Shown here: piece after piece, positions 1-11,000 of the stretch
How positions within the stretch are numbered: the stretch's first letter is position 1
How the letters are laid out: each line of letters opens with the position of its first letter
NCBI RefSeq assembly: GCF_947331435.1
Contig: NZ_CAMZOF010000001.1
Span: 310,001 to 374,000 of the forward strand
Length of the DNA: 64,000 bases
Source of the DNA: Pelagibius sp. Alg239-R121
GTDB taxonomy: Bacteria; Pseudomonadota; Alphaproteobacteria; Kiloniellales; Kiloniellaceae
Direction: 5' to 3'
The notes under the pieces: model-generated
Database searches by the model: none
Told to the model about the DNA's origin: nothing
The model's input: the letters and a program-made list of their open reading frames with translations, nothing else
Translations under genes and position numbers: made by a program

Positions 1-2247
1 GACGCCGAAGCTGCAGTTGTGAACGGAACGCAACAAGCCCGGATTCTCAGCACGGTTCTTTCGTCTGCGCCTTTTGCCTGTCTTGCCTTCCATCATGAAA
101 GCGGCCGCCTCAACCGGAGCGGCAATCTGGCAGCTATTCTGGGTATGAATCCGGAGCAAGTCACCAGCCTGGAAGATATCTGCGCAGCATTTTTCGAGCA
201 CGACGGGCGCCAACTCTCGGAATCCGATCAGGCGCTCAAAACCTCCGGCGAGAACTTTATTCTCAGCCTCCGGCACCGGGACGGCACCCGAATCTTTGAA
301 GCCCTTGGCTTGCGGTCCCTTTCCGGTGAGGGTACGCCAGTCGCCGACAGCATCTGGTTCCGTGACGTGACGGCTCAACAGAGCGTATTGAACAGCGCGA
401 TGCGGGAGACGGAAGACCTCAGCACGATTTTAGACGCCCTACAGATACCGATCTGGCGCCGCGACACTGATCTAAATCTGACCTACTGCAACGCGGCTTA
501 TGCCTCTGCCCTCGACACAACGCCAGAAGGCGCCATGGCGGAGAGCCTTGAACTCCTTGGTCTGTCACAAGGCCGTATCGGCCAGGCCATTGCGCAACGC
601 GCCAAGGAAAGCGGCAAGATGGAGACGGAAAGCCATCATATCGTCGTCGGCGGCGCGCGACGGCTCTATCAGGTCAAAGAACGCCCGTTAAAGGATGGCC
701 GCCTAATCGGTTATGCCTTCGACGATACGACCCGCGAAGACCTGCAATTGGAGTTGACCCGTCACATCGACGCCCAGGCAACCGTGCTCGAAAATCTCGG
801 AACCGCGATCGCGATTCTTGGACCCGATATGCGCTTGAAGTTCTTCAATTCAGCTTACGCGGCTCTATGGCGGATCGACGAGGACTTCCTAAACAGTGGT
901 CCTGATATGAGCGACATCCTGGATGCAGCCCGAGACGAACGCCGCCTGCCTGAATACGCCAACTACCCTGAATTCAAGCAGCAGCGCCTGCGTGAGTTCC
1001 GCACCATGATCGAACCTCTTGAGGAACTGCAGCACCTGCCCGACGGCAATACCCTGCGGATGGTTGCCACGCCCCATCCCTTTGGCGGTGTGCTCATGAC
1101 CTATGAGGATGTGACCGACCGCCTTACTCTGGAGCGCTCCTACAACACCTTGATCGACGTGCAGCGGGAAACGCTGGACAATCTCTATGAAGGCGTCGCG
1201 GTCTACGGCGCTGACGGCCGCCTGAAGCTATCCAATCCGGCGTTTGCACGCATCTGGAACCTCCCCGTAGAGATGCTTTCCAGCGAGCCGCACGCGCGGC
1301 AAGTCATCGATCGCATGCGTGATTTCTTCGACGTCACTCCGGAAGAATGGCCCGAGATCCTGGAGACCATGGTGGCCCAGGCAACCGAAGCCGAATCCAT
1401 GAGCGGACGTTTCGAACGGGCCGACGGGTCGATTGTCGATTGGGCGCAGGTGCCGCTGCCGGATGGCGCGTCGCTCTATACTTTCCTGGACGTTACGGAT
1501 TCAATTCGCGTCGAGCGGGCTCTGCTGGAACGCAATGAGGCGCTGGAAACTGCCGATCGTCTGAAGTCCGAGTTTATCGCCAACATCTCCTATGAGCTTC
1601 GAACGCCTCTGAACGCCATCGTCGGCTTCGCGGAGATCCTTGAAAATCAATTCTTCGGCAGCCTCAACGAACGTCAGTTGGAATACAGCCACGCGATCGT
1701 CGAATCCTCTCAACGTTTGATGACCCTGATCAACGACATTCTCGACTTGGCCTCGATCGAAGCTGGTTATCTCCATCTGGACCGCACCGAAACTTCGATA
1801 AGCGGTCTGTTGGAAACGATCGAAACCCTGGGTCACGAACGGGCGCTCAACCGGAACATCCGCCTCAAGCTGGACTGTCCGGACGATGCCGGGACCGCCT
1901 TTGTCGATGAACGACGCTTGAAACAGGCACTTTTCAATCTGCTCTCCAATGCCATCAAGTTCACCCCACAGGGCGGCTCGGTCACCCTTGGAGCAGAACG
2001 CAGCGACAACATGGTCTGCCTACGCGTGACGGATACCGGTGTCGGCATTCCGGGCGAAGACCAGGCACGCGTCTTTGGAAAGTTCGAAGTCAGCGGTGGA
2101 CAATCCCGTCAGTCAGGCGCGGGTTTGGGACTCTCGCTGGTGAAAAGCCTTGTCGAAATGCATGGCGGCTGGGTCGAACTGGAATCCACGGAAGGCAAGG
2201 GAACCACGGTGACCTGCCACATACCATCGGATCCACCCGGAGCTTAA
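1..2247 (+). CDS. divL: DivL-like PAS-domain pseudo-histidine kinase (5' end outside window)
   Basis: Several PAS-like sensor domains are followed by a dimerisation/phosphoacceptor region and a GHKL ATPase domain. The N-box (LFNLLSNAIKF), G1 (DTGVGIP) and G2 (GAGLGLSLVK) motifs are intact. In the H-box the expected SHELRTPL reads SYELRTPL: the histidine is replaced by tyrosine, encoded at 1591-1593. This substitution is the hallmark of DivL, the alphaproteobacterial cell-cycle protein that modulates CckA instead of acting as an ordinary kinase. The reading frame stays open to base 1 and no ribosome-binding site precedes the GTG at 19, so the true start is probably upstream. About 743 codons are visible, against 769 in Caulobacter DivL. 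The downstream tsaE gene fits the usual divL neighbourhood. The name rests on motif and context, not on alignment. Confidence 0.85.
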   Translation, partial: DAEAAVVNGTQQARILSTVLSSAPFACLAFHHESGRLNRSGNLAAILGMNPEQVTSLEDICAAFFEHDGRQLSESDQALKTSGENFILSLRHRDGTRIFEALGLRSLSGEGTPVADSIWFRDVTAQQSVLNSAMRETEDLSTILDALQIPIWRRDTDLNLTYCNAAYASALDTTPEGAMAESLELLGLSQGRIGQAIAQRAKESGKMETESHHIVVGGARRLYQVKERPLKDGRLIGYAFDDTTREDLQLELTRHIDAQATVLENLGTAIAILGPDMRLKFFNSAYAALWRIDEDFLNSGPDMSDILDAARDERRLPEYANYPEFKQQRLREFRTMIEPLEELQHLPDGNTLRMVATPHPFGGVLMTYEDVTDRLTLERSYNTLIDVQRETLDNLYEGVAVYGADGRLKLSNPAFARIWNLPVEMLSSEPHARQVIDRMRDFFDVTPEEWPEILETMVAQATEAESMSGRFERADGSIVDWAQVPLPDGASLYTFLDVTDSIRVERALLERNEALETADRLKSEFIANISYELRTPLNAIVGFAEILENQFFGSLNERQLEYSHAIVESSQRLMTLINDILDLASIEAGYLHLDRTETSISGLLETIETLGHERALNRNIRLKLDCPDDAGTAFVDERRLKQALFNLLSNAIKFTPQGGSVTLGAERSDNMVCLRVTDTGVGIPGEDQARVFGKFEVSGGQSRQSGAGLGLSLVKSLVEMHGGWVELESTEGKGTTVTCHIPSDPPGA

Positions 2248-2535
2248 GACCTACCCCACGTGGATTGTGAGAAGCCGCATCAAACGGGCTGTATGCAGGC
2301 AAGCGAGCCACGCAAGCGGACCCCCGAGCAGAAATCCGGATTAGACGGGATCGTCCAAAATGATCCATCGGCCTGCTGCATCTACTCGACCTAGCAAGAT
2401 AGAGCCGAATCACATGATATGAGCAAACCACTGGGTGGTTCCGAAAAATCATGCTCCGTTCTAGAAACAATCGCTGTCGGAGCGGTCACTCCTCTGTTGC
2501 CGCTCACAGGTCCGGCGGTTAAAACCTCTTCTATC

Positions 2536-3075
2536 ATGAAACCGCTTGATGCCCCCGATCAAAAGCTGACTCTGCCGCTAGCCGACGAAAAGGCGACGGC
2601 TGCGTTGGCACAGGCCTTGAGCCAGCTGGTCAAAGCCGGCGACATCATTGCATTGTCCGGAGATCTGGGCGCAGGAAAGACCAGCTTCGCCCGCGCTTTC
2701 ATCAACGCGTTACCGCGGGAAGGCGACCTTCGGGGCGATCAACATGAGACCTCGCAGGAGGAAGTGCCAAGCCCAACCTTTACGTTGGTCCAACTCTATG
2801 AACGGGCGCCCGCGACCGTTTGGCATTTCGATCTTTATCGCTTGAAACAAGCCGAGGAAGCTTACGAGCTGGGCATCGAAGACGCCTTTTCGGACGGTAT
2901 CTCGCTGATCGAGTGGCCCGAACGGCTGGGCGGCTTGTTACCGGCGTCACGATTAGACTTGGCGCTCGACTTTGGGGCCACTCCAGAGTCGCGCCGGGCT
3001 CAAATCACCGCTTATGGCTCCTGGTGTGAGCGGATCGCCGCGCTGCCACTGGCGAAAGGAGCAGCTTGCGAATGA
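2536..3075 (+). CDS. tsaE: tRNA threonylcarbamoyladenosine biosynthesis ATPase TsaE
   Basis: This is a P-loop ATPase of the TsaE (YjeE) family, which works with TsaB and TsaD to form the t6A modification on ANN-decoding tRNAs in the cytoplasm. A Walker A motif (SGDLGAGKTSFARA) and the SPTFTLV and HFDLYRL family motifs are visible. The frame is open back to 2419, but the first stretch does not look like family sequence, so the ATG at 2536 is preferred; it gives about 179 residues. Between the Walker A helix and SPTFTLV there is an extra segment of about 15 hydrophilic residues. The stop overlaps the next start (ATGA), which implies translational coupling to the sugar kinase gene. Confidence 0.93.
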   Translation: MKPLDAPDQKLTLPLADEKATAALAQALSQLVKAGDIIALSGDLGAGKTSFARAFINALPREGDLRGDQHETSQEEVPSPTFTLVQLYERAPATVWHFDLYRLKQAEEAYELGIEDAFSDGISLIEWPERLGGLLPASRLDLALDFGATPESRRAQITAYGSWCERIAALPLAKGAACE

Positions 3076-4112
3076 GCGAACGGGAAACTCATCTCGAAAG
3101 TTTTCTCGCGCAAGCCGGATGGCAGAGCGCGGAACGGCACCCCTTGCTGGGCGATGCCTCTACGCGCCGATATATCCGGCTGCACCGGAGCGGCGAACAG
3201 GCCATGCTGATGGATGCGCCGCCACCCATGGAAAAGGTTGGCGCCTTTCACGATATTGGCAGACTGTTGAGAAAATTCGATTTCAGCACACCCGAATTCT
3301 TGGCCACGGACCTGGACCACGGCTTCCTGTTGCTGGAGGATTTCGGCGACCGGACCTTTACGAACGAACTGACCAAGGGCCGGGATGAGGCGGAGCTCTA
3401 TCGCCTGGCGGTCGATACTTTGATTGCGCTTCAAAGCCGTTGGAATGCATCGGCAAGCGATCTGGAAGAAATCTCCGTTCCACTTTACTCGGATCAGGTT
3501 TTGCTGGAAGAAGTCGGGCGATTTGCCGAATGGTATCTTCCCGAAGTTCTCGGCGCGCAAAATGCGGCGTCATTCCAGAACGAGTTTCTGGACCTGTGGC
3601 GCGAGGCACTGCCCGGCGCACGCTGTGTTTCCGATAGCCTGGTTCTGCGCGACTACCACGTCGACAATCTGATGGTCCTGCCCGGGCGGGAGGGGATTGC
3701 GGGCTGCGGATTACTTGATTTTCAGGACGCTGTGGTCGGACCGCTGACGTACGATCTGATGTCTTTGGTCTGCGATGTGCGGCGCGATGTCTCAACCGAC
3801 GTCGCATCGGAGATGGTCGACCGCTATCTCAGTGCCTTTCCCGATCTGCCCGAAGACAACTTCAGGCGATCCTTCGCCGTCATGTCTGCCCAACGCAACG
3901 TGAAGATCCTCGGAAACTTCGCCCGGCTTCTGCGACGTGATGGGAAACCGAGCTACCTTAAATTTATCCCCCGGACCTGGCGCCTCATCGAAGAGGCACT
4001 CGAACATCCTGCGCTTTCGGCCCTGCGCGGCTGGTTCGACCAGACTATTCCGGCGAAGCATCGAATTGTGCCCGGAGCCAAGGATGGCCAGGGCGATGGA
4101 GGAAATGAATGA
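3072..4112 (+). CDS. amgK: AmgK-like aminoglycoside-phosphotransferase-fold sugar kinase
   Basis: This is an aminoglycoside phosphotransferase-fold (APH) kinase. The catalytic loop reads RDYHVDNLM and the metal-binding motif reads LLDFQDA, both near residues 195-225. In alphaproteobacteria and pseudomonads this gene beside a MurU-type nucleotidyltransferase is AmgK, the anomeric MurNAc/GlcNAc kinase of peptidoglycan recycling. That assignment is by context here. Both ends overlap the neighbours by four bases (ATGA with tsaE and with the nucleotidyltransferase gene), so the three form one translationally coupled unit. The start at 3072 is chosen for the overlap; a TTG six bases upstream is also in frame. 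Resistance to aminoglycosides should not be inferred from the fold name. Confidence 0.85.
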   Translation: MSERETHLESFLAQAGWQSAERHPLLGDASTRRYIRLHRSGEQAMLMDAPPPMEKVGAFHDIGRLLRKFDFSTPEFLATDLDHGFLLLEDFGDRTFTNELTKGRDEAELYRLAVDTLIALQSRWNASASDLEEISVPLYSDQVLLEEVGRFAEWYLPEVLGAQNAASFQNEFLDLWREALPGARCVSDSLVLRDYHVDNLMVLPGREGIAGCGLLDFQDAVVGPLTYDLMSLVCDVRRDVSTDVASEMVDRYLSAFPDLPEDNFRRSFAVMSAQRNVKILGNFARLLRRDGKPSYLKFIPRTWRLIEEALEHPALSALRGWFDQTIPAKHRIVPGAKDGQGDGGNE

Positions 4113-4846
4113 CGACCGAGATCCCATCACAGGCCATGGTGTTGGCTGCAGGCCTGGGGACGCGCATGAAGGGGCTCACTGAGAACCTGCCAAAACCTCT
4201 CGTCGAGGTTTCAGGGCGCGCCATGCTGGATACAATACTGGATCGCATCTCGTCTGCCGGGATCGAGAACGTCGTCATCAACCTGCACTACCTGGGAGAT
4301 CGGATTGTCGAACACCTAGAGGCGCGTGACGCTCCCAAGATTGCCTACTCGCGCGAAGACGACCTGCTGGAGACCGGGGGTGGCGTTAAAAAAGCTTTAC
4401 CGCTGTTGGGCGAGAACCCGTTTTTCGTGACCAACGGGGATGTGTGCTGGCTGGACGGTTACTCCTCCGCACTTAAGCGTCTGGCAGAGCATTGGGAAGA
4501 CGACGAGATGGATGGCCTGCTGCTGCTCCATCCTACCGTCTACGCTTTCGGGTACGACGGCGCCGGCGATTTCATGATGAATCCGGACGGCCGCATTCAA
4601 CGCCGGGCCGAGCGTATGGTCGCACCTTTCATCTATGCGGGCATTCAGATCTTGCACCCCAGGTTTTTCGACGGTGCGCCTGACGGACCCTTTTCACTGA
4701 ACCTGCTATACGACCGAGCCATAGAGAACAGCCGCCTGTTTGGAATCCGTCACGACGGCGAATGGTTCCACATTGGCACACCTGAACAACTCCGCGACGC
4801 CGAAACTGCGCTGGAAAATCTGTCCTTCACATCGGTGCAGACATAG
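4109..4846 (+). CDS. murU: MurU-like sugar-1-phosphate nucleotidyltransferase
   Basis: This is a nucleotidyltransferase of the NTP_transferase (Rossmann-like) family. The N-terminal nucleotide loop AAGLGTRM, the PKPLVEV motif and the metal-binding TNGDV motif (about residue 110) are all present. With the preceding AmgK-like kinase, the likely reaction is UTP plus MurNAc-1-phosphate giving UDP-MurNAc, the fosfomycin-insensitive recycling route. The length of 245 residues is slightly above typical MurU proteins. The start ATG overlaps the kinase stop. Sequence alone cannot exclude a hexose-1-phosphate substrate. Confidence 0.83.
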   Translation: MTTEIPSQAMVLAAGLGTRMKGLTENLPKPLVEVSGRAMLDTILDRISSAGIENVVINLHYLGDRIVEHLEARDAPKIAYSREDDLLETGGGVKKALPLLGENPFFVTNGDVCWLDGYSSALKRLAEHWEDDEMDGLLLLHPTVYAFGYDGAGDFMMNPDGRIQRRAERMVAPFIYAGIQILHPRFFDGAPDGPFSLNLLYDRAIENSRLFGIRHDGEWFHIGTPEQLRDAETALENLSFTSVQT

Positions 4847-4937
4847 GGTGCAATCGTTCCTGATTGAATCGATCGAGGACACGAATCGCCTTCGAACACT
4901 ATGACCATGTGGCTGGATCATAATTTTCACTGAACGG

Positions 4938-7900
4938 GTGAAAAACGATCGAGATTTAACGAGCGGTAATGGGCAGGAAACGGCGAGCAATGAACCAAAG
5001 CGGCAAAACGCAGATGCCTCCACAAGGGCGATGAGCGTGGCCGGCCCAAAGGTTCTCAACATTCCCGCGGGCGTTGCCTTTGCCGACGCGTTGGCTGAAG
5101 GCGTTATCCAGAGGTGGGGGCATGATCCCCTCACTCTTGCCAAGATCAGAATCCTGCTGCCCAACCGGCGCGCCTGCCGGGTTTTGCAGGATGCCTTTCT
5201 ACGAGTCTCGGATGCACGGGCACTGCTGTTGCCGCGCCTGCTGCCGCTCGGCGATCTGGATGCCGACGAATTGGAGCTGACCAGCAGCGAAGTGGTGTCT
5301 GAGGCGGCGGCGGAAACCGAAATCCCGCCGGCGATCCCGCCACTGCGAAGGCAGTTGCTGCTGGCACGCCTGATCATGAAGTGGGGCGAAGTCAATGCCA
5401 AAGATGACGGCGTCGATGCTCCAAGCGAGGATCAGGCGGTACGTTTGGCGGCAGAGCTCGCCAGTCTGCTGGATCAAGTCGAAACAGAAGGCCTGGATCT
5501 TCGGGACTTGAAGAACCTCGTGCCGCAGGAATATGCCAGTCACTGGCAGATCACCCTCGACTTCCTCGAAATCCTCTCAGTGCAATGGCCCGCCATCCAG
5601 GCTGAATCCGATTGTGTTGGTATTGCCGAACGCCGAAGGCTTCTCCTGGAAGCGCAAGCGGCTGCCTGGCGGGATAAACCCCCGAACGATCCGATCATTG
5701 TTGCAGGTTCCACAGGCTCGATCCCTGCCACGGCCCAACTGATTAAAGTCGTCTCGACACTGCCTCAGGGACATGTCGTTTTACCGGGTGTGGATCTGCT
5801 GGCCTCTGATGCCATCTGGCAGGCGATCGGCGAAGACCCGAGCCATCCACAATATGGCTTGCATCGCCTGCTTGAGGGACTGGGGGCCGAGCGCAGCGAT
5901 ATCGCTCTCTGGAGCAGTGATCTTGAAGATCCGGACGCCCAGCGACGCGCCAGCCTTCTCTCCACGGCATTGCTGCCTGCCGCCGCCACGCCGGAATGGC
6001 TGAATGTCATCGAAGAAATGCAGCCGGACGACATGCGTGCTGCATTGGAGCCTCTACAGCGGATCGATTGCCCTGGTGCGTCGGAAGAGGCTCTAGTCAT
6101 CGCCCTTTTGATGCGTGAAGTCCTGGAGGAGGATGGTCGGCGTGCGGCCTTGGTGACTCCCGACCGGTCCTTGGCCAGACGGGTGGCAACTGAGCTTGGC
6201 CGCTGGGGTCTCGCCGTCGATGATTCCGCAGGTGAGCCGCTCGCGAGCTCATTACCGGGCAGTTTCCTTCGTTTGACTGCGGAGATGATCTCCGGCGAAC
6301 TGGAACCTCTCGCTGCTCTGGCTGCCTTGAAGCATCCGCTGGCTTCCGGTGGGCGACCTCGGCCTGAGTATTTGGTCTTACTGCATCAGATCGAAAAAGA
6401 GGTGTGGCGCGGCGTCCGTCCGGCGCCTGGATTTCAGGGATTGATGGACAGCCTCAGTGAGGAAAGCGCTAATCCGACCACAGGTGAGGTTAGGGCCGAG
6501 TGCAGCAGCTTCGTCGCCTGGCTCAGCGAGGCCGCCCGGGAATTTGAACAAAGCCTGCAGACATCCGAAAGCAACTTCGAAAGCGTTATCGACAGCCACA
6601 TCGCGTTCATGGAAGCCTTGGCCGCAAGCGATACAGAAAGCGGTGCAGACAGGATCTGGCAGGGAGAAGCCGGAACTCTGCTGGCCAACTTCGTCGATGA
6701 GTTGCGGGACGCCGCCGGTAGTCTGCCCCTGGTATCGCGTTGGCGTTACTCTGCCCTGCTCAGCAGCCTGCTGGAAGGCCGGGTGGTACGGCAGGCTTTC
6801 AGCAGTCACCCAAGGCTGACGATACTCGGACCTCTCGAAGCCCGCCTGCTGCACCCGGACGTGATGATACTCGGCGGATTGAACGAGGGAACCTGGCCGA
6901 TAGAGGTCGATTCGGGCCCTTGGTTAAGCCGGCCCATGCGTGCAGACTTCGATCTTCCGTCGCCGGAGCGCCGGATCGGGCTATCCGCGCACGACTTCGC
7001 GCAAGCCGCGTCGGCACCAAGGGTCTACATCACGCGCGCGACACGGGTCGATGGAACACCGACCGTGCCGTCGCGCTGGCTGTTGCGCCTGGACGCGTTG
7101 CTTCAGGGGTTAGGCATTTCCGATGCGCTGATGAGTGAAGCACCGGACTGGTTGGCCTGGGCGCAACTGCTGGATCAACCCGGCCGTTCCCTGCGTGGCA
7201 AACCACCGGCGCCACAACCACCTGTGGCGGCACGCCCGCGCCGTCTTTCGGTCACCCGCGTCGAGACTTGGCGCCGCGACCCCTACGCACTCTATGCCCG
7301 GGAAATCCTGAAGTTGCGGCCGCTCGATCCGATCGATGCCGATCCCGGCGGGGCAGAAAAAGGCACCTTGATCCATGAGATTCTGGAAATCTTCCTTGGG
7401 GAATATCCAGATGCGTTACCGGCGGATCCCGAAGCGAAGCTGCTGGAGATCGGCGCAGAAGTTTTCGAACGCGCCGCGGTACGGCCTGGCCTGCGCGCAT
7501 TTTGGTGGCCCCGCTTCGTGCGGATCGCCGAGTGGTTTGCAGTGGCCGAACAGACGTGGCGCGAAGAGACTCGGGGATCCCATGCCGAGCAAACTGGCAA
7601 ACTGGTTTTCAACGCCCCGGGTGGGCTCTTTGAATTGACGGCCAAAGCCGACCGGATCGACGAGTTGCGCGACGGCAGCTTTGCCATTCTGGATTATAAG
7701 ACCGGTCGGATCCCAACCGATCCAGAAGTCGAAATGGGGTACGCGCCACAGCTACCCCTCGAAGCCGCCATGTTCAATGCAGGCGCCTTTGGGGATTTGC
7801 GCGGGAGCGTTTCGCGCCTTGGTTACTGGCGCTTGACTGGTGGAGCGACAGCCGGAGAAAACAAACCTCTTAAACAATCGGCGACAAGCTTGGCCGATGC

Positions 7901-8060
7901 CGCACTTGCTGGTCTGGAAACGCTCGTTTCCCGCTTTGACTCTCCGGAAACGCCCTATCCTGCGCAACCGCGGCATGACCGGCGGCTGCGGTTCAACGAT
8001 TACGCGCATCTCGCGCGCATAAAGGAATGGTCTGCCGGCGAAGGAGGGGCAGAATCATGA
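4938..8060 (+). CDS. addB: double-strand break repair protein AddB
   Basis: This is the AddB subunit of the AddAB helicase-nuclease that processes double-strand breaks for RecA loading. The protein has a degenerate N-terminal helicase-like region (NIPAGVAFADAL, then LLPNRRACR) and ends in a RecB-type nuclease domain with the metal-binding motif ILDYKTGR. The length of about 1,000-1,040 residues is normal for the alphaproteobacterial form. The start is uncertain: the GTG at 4938 opens the frame, but the ATG at 5031 gives a product that begins just before the conserved PAGV segment. The stop overlaps the addA start (ATGA). Confidence 0.93.
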   Translation: MKNDRDLTSGNGQETASNEPKRQNADASTRAMSVAGPKVLNIPAGVAFADALAEGVIQRWGHDPLTLAKIRILLPNRRACRVLQDAFLRVSDARALLLPRLLPLGDLDADELELTSSEVVSEAAAETEIPPAIPPLRRQLLLARLIMKWGEVNAKDDGVDAPSEDQAVRLAAELASLLDQVETEGLDLRDLKNLVPQEYASHWQITLDFLEILSVQWPAIQAESDCVGIAERRRLLLEAQAAAWRDKPPNDPIIVAGSTGSIPATAQLIKVVSTLPQGHVVLPGVDLLASDAIWQAIGEDPSHPQYGLHRLLEGLGAERSDIALWSSDLEDPDAQRRASLLSTALLPAAATPEWLNVIEEMQPDDMRAALEPLQRIDCPGASEEALVIALLMREVLEEDGRRAALVTPDRSLARRVATELGRWGLAVDDSAGEPLASSLPGSFLRLTAEMISGELEPLAALAALKHPLASGGRPRPEYLVLLHQIEKEVWRGVRPAPGFQGLMDSLSEESANPTTGEVRAECSSFVAWLSEAAREFEQSLQTSESNFESVIDSHIAFMEALAASDTESGADRIWQGEAGTLLANFVDELRDAAGSLPLVSRWRYSALLSSLLEGRVVRQAFSSHPRLTILGPLEARLLHPDVMILGGLNEGTWPIEVDSGPWLSRPMRADFDLPSPERRIGLSAHDFAQAASAPRVYITRATRVDGTPTVPSRWLLRLDALLQGLGISDALMSEAPDWLAWAQLLDQPGRSLRGKPPAPQPPVAARPRRLSVTRVETWRRDPYALYAREILKLRPLDPIDADPGGAEKGTLIHEILEIFLGEYPDALPADPEAKLLEIGAEVFERAAVRPGLRAFWWPRFVRIAEWFAVAEQTWREETRGSHAEQTGKLVFNAPGGLFELTAKADRIDELRDGSFAILDYKTGRIPTDPEVEMGYAPQLPLEAAMFNAGAFGDLRGSVSRLGYWRLTGGATAGENKPLKQSATSLADAALAGLETLVSRFDSPETPYPAQPRHDRRLRFNDYAHLARIKEWSAGEGGAES

Positions 8061-11000
8061 CCTCTCCGAACAGCGCAGGCACCTCGGCCGAGGAGATCAC
8101 TGAACGAAGCAACGCCATCAAGCAGGGTGCTTCGGTTGCCCAGCGCCGGGCAGCCTCGCCGGAGTCTTCCGTCTGGGTCGCGGCTTCGGCGGGTACCGGC
8201 AAAACCAAGGTCTTAACCGATCGGGTTCTGAGCTTGCTGTTAGAGGGCACAGCCCCACCTCGCATCCTTTGCCTGACCTTTACCAAAGCGGCCGCCGCAG
8301 AGATGTCGAACCGTTTGGCTCAAAGACTTGCGCGCTGGGCAACATTGGGCGAACAAGCGTTGGTGGGCGAGCTTCAATCGCTGACCGGACTCGCCCCCGA
8401 TGGTGCGCTGATCGAGACCGCACGGCAGCTCTTTGCGCGGGTGCTTGACGCACCGGGCGGGATGAAAATCCTGACCATCCATTCCTTTTGTCAGTCGTTG
8501 CTGGGACGCTTCCCGCTCGAAGCCGGCGTCGCGCCGCATTTTCAGGTGCTCGACGACCGTTCGGCAGAAGAACTGCTACTCCAGGCGCGCGAGGGCATTC
8601 TCTCACGTGCGGGCAGGGCCCCTGACAGTCCGCTTGGCCTCGCGTTGACAGAGATCGCGACGCACGCGCAAGAGCAGAGTTTCAGTGATCTGATCGCGGA
8701 ACTCATCATGGCACGCGGCCGGCTCACCCAGGCCTTACAAAGGCATGGCGGATTGGAAGGGTTGATTGCCGCCATCTTTGCCTGCCTCGGTGTGGAGCAG
8801 CATGAAACGGTCGAAGATCTGCTCGAACGCGCCCTTGAGGATGTTGCGCTGGATTTGATCGGGCTCCGCCTCGCCTGTGACGCCTTCTCCGCCGGATCGA
8901 AAACTGATGTGGTCAAGGGCGAAGTGCTGGCAAGGTGGCTAGCCGGCAATCTCGAAGACAGGATCGCCGGTTTTAACGACTATGCGTCCATATTTACCAC
9001 CAAGAAGCGGGAGGTGGCGAAACGGCTGCTCACCAAAGCAGCAGCCGCTGCCGTCCCCAGCGCCTTACCGGTGCTGGAAGTCGAGGCACAACGAATTCTG
9101 AACGTTCAGAAACGTCTCGATGCGCTCGCCGTCGCTAAAAAATCGGTCGCGCTGCTCCGGCTGGGCGCCGAAATGCTCGGGCGCTATGCAGACTTGAAAT
9201 CGAACCGGGCGCTACTCGATTACGACGATCTGATTTTCCGCACTCGGGAGCTGCTGCAGCGTCCCGATGTGGCGCCCTGGGTGCTCTTCAAACTCGACGG
9301 TGGACTGGACCATATCCTCGTGGATGAGGCGCAAGATACAAACCCGGATCAGTGGGCAGTCGTGCGCCACCTCGCCGATGAATTCTTCTCGGGCGAGAGC
9401 GCCCGCGAAGACCGCCGAACGCTGTTCGTCGTAGGTGACGCCAAGCAATCAATCTACAGTTTTCAGCGGGCGGACCCTGCGGTCTTTGAAGCGATGCGCG
9501 CATACTTTGCCGAACGCGTTCACCAGGCAGGTCAATCCTGGGATGAGGTTGGTCTCGGTGTTTCCTTTCGGTCCACCTCGGCCGTGCTCAGCTCGGTCGA
9601 TGAGGTCTTTGCGCAACCCGAAGCCTTCGACGGTGTGCGCTTCGGCGAAGAATTGATCGAGCATCTGCCCGCACGCCTCGGCCAGGGCGGAATCGTCGAG
9701 GTCTGGCCACCCGTCGATCCGCAGGAGGAAGACGCGCCGGAGCCCTGGGAATTGCCGGTCGCCGGGCAAAGAATCGATTCCCCGCGCAGCCGGCTGGCAC
9801 GGCTGATCGCAAACAAGATCCATTACTGGACCCAGTCGGATGCGGGTGCCAATGATCCCGAAGCCTGGCTCGCCTCGAAAAACCGGAGAATGGACCCTGG
9901 CGATCTGCTGGTTCTGGTAAGGCGCCGGAATGACTTTGTCGAAGAACTCGTGCGTGAGCTCAAAACCCTTCAGGTTCCAGTTGCCGGTGTCGACCGGATG
10001 GTCCTGACGAACCAACTCGCTGTCATGGATTTGATCGCACTCGGCCGTGTTCTGCTGTTACCCGAAGACAGCCTGACGCTTGCCACCGTACTCAAAGGTC
10101 CGTTGATCGCGTTGGAGGAAGATCAGCTTTTCGATCTGGCACACGGCCGTTCCGGGTCGCTCTGGATGGAATTGTGTCGATACGCTCAAGAACATCCGGC
10201 ATTCCAAGCAGCCTACACCATGATTGCAGCGCTTTTGGAGCGTGCCGAGGTCGTTCGTCCATTCGAACTTTTTGCCGAGGTCCTGGGTCCCCGTGGCGGC
10301 CGCCAGGCTCTGGTTGCCCGCCTCGGCCCCGATGCCAACGATCCTATCGATGAATTTCTAAACCTTGCGCTCAGCTACGAACGCGAACAGACGCCGACTC
10401 TGGAAGGTTTCCTGCATTGGCTGGAACGCGGCGAGCAGGAAATCAAACGCGATATGGAACATGGCGGTGGCGCGGTTCGGGTCATGACCGTTCATGGCTC
10501 GAAAGGCCTTCAGGCGCCGGTAGTCTTTCTGCCTGACACCCTGCAGGGGCCGTTGCCGCATCGCGGCCTGATCTGGCTGAAATCCGATGGCGATTTGCCG
10601 ATCTGGTCGCTTGGGCAGGATTTTGCCGGCCTCGCCGAATCAACCGCCCGGCGCGCAATCTCACAGGCGAGCACCCGGGAATACAAACGACTGCTCTACG
10701 TGGCCATGACCCGGGCGGAAGACCGCCTCCTGCTCTGTGGTTGGAATGACAAGAGACGAACACCCCCCGACGACTGCTGGTACAACCTCGTTCAGTCCGG
10801 AATCGCGCCTTTAGCGGACGAAATTGAGTACGATTTTTCGACCAGCATCGCCGACGGCTGGTCCGGCACGGGTTGGCGGCTGGAATGGCCACAGATTGCC
10901 GATTCAGAAGCAGCCGGCAGCTTTCCAGAGGCTCAGCGCGGCACGGCACGGCTTCCAGCCTGGGCAGGCGCAAAACCACCGGCCGAACCTTCACCGCCCC

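Noticed and set aside
1501-1836. 111-codon - strand frame inside divL
   Set aside because: Antisense to the kinase domain, which is plainly coding.
3072-4112. APH-fold gene as an aminoglycoside resistance gene
   Set aside because: Coupling to a MurU-like gene and housekeeping context point to cell-wall sugar recycling.
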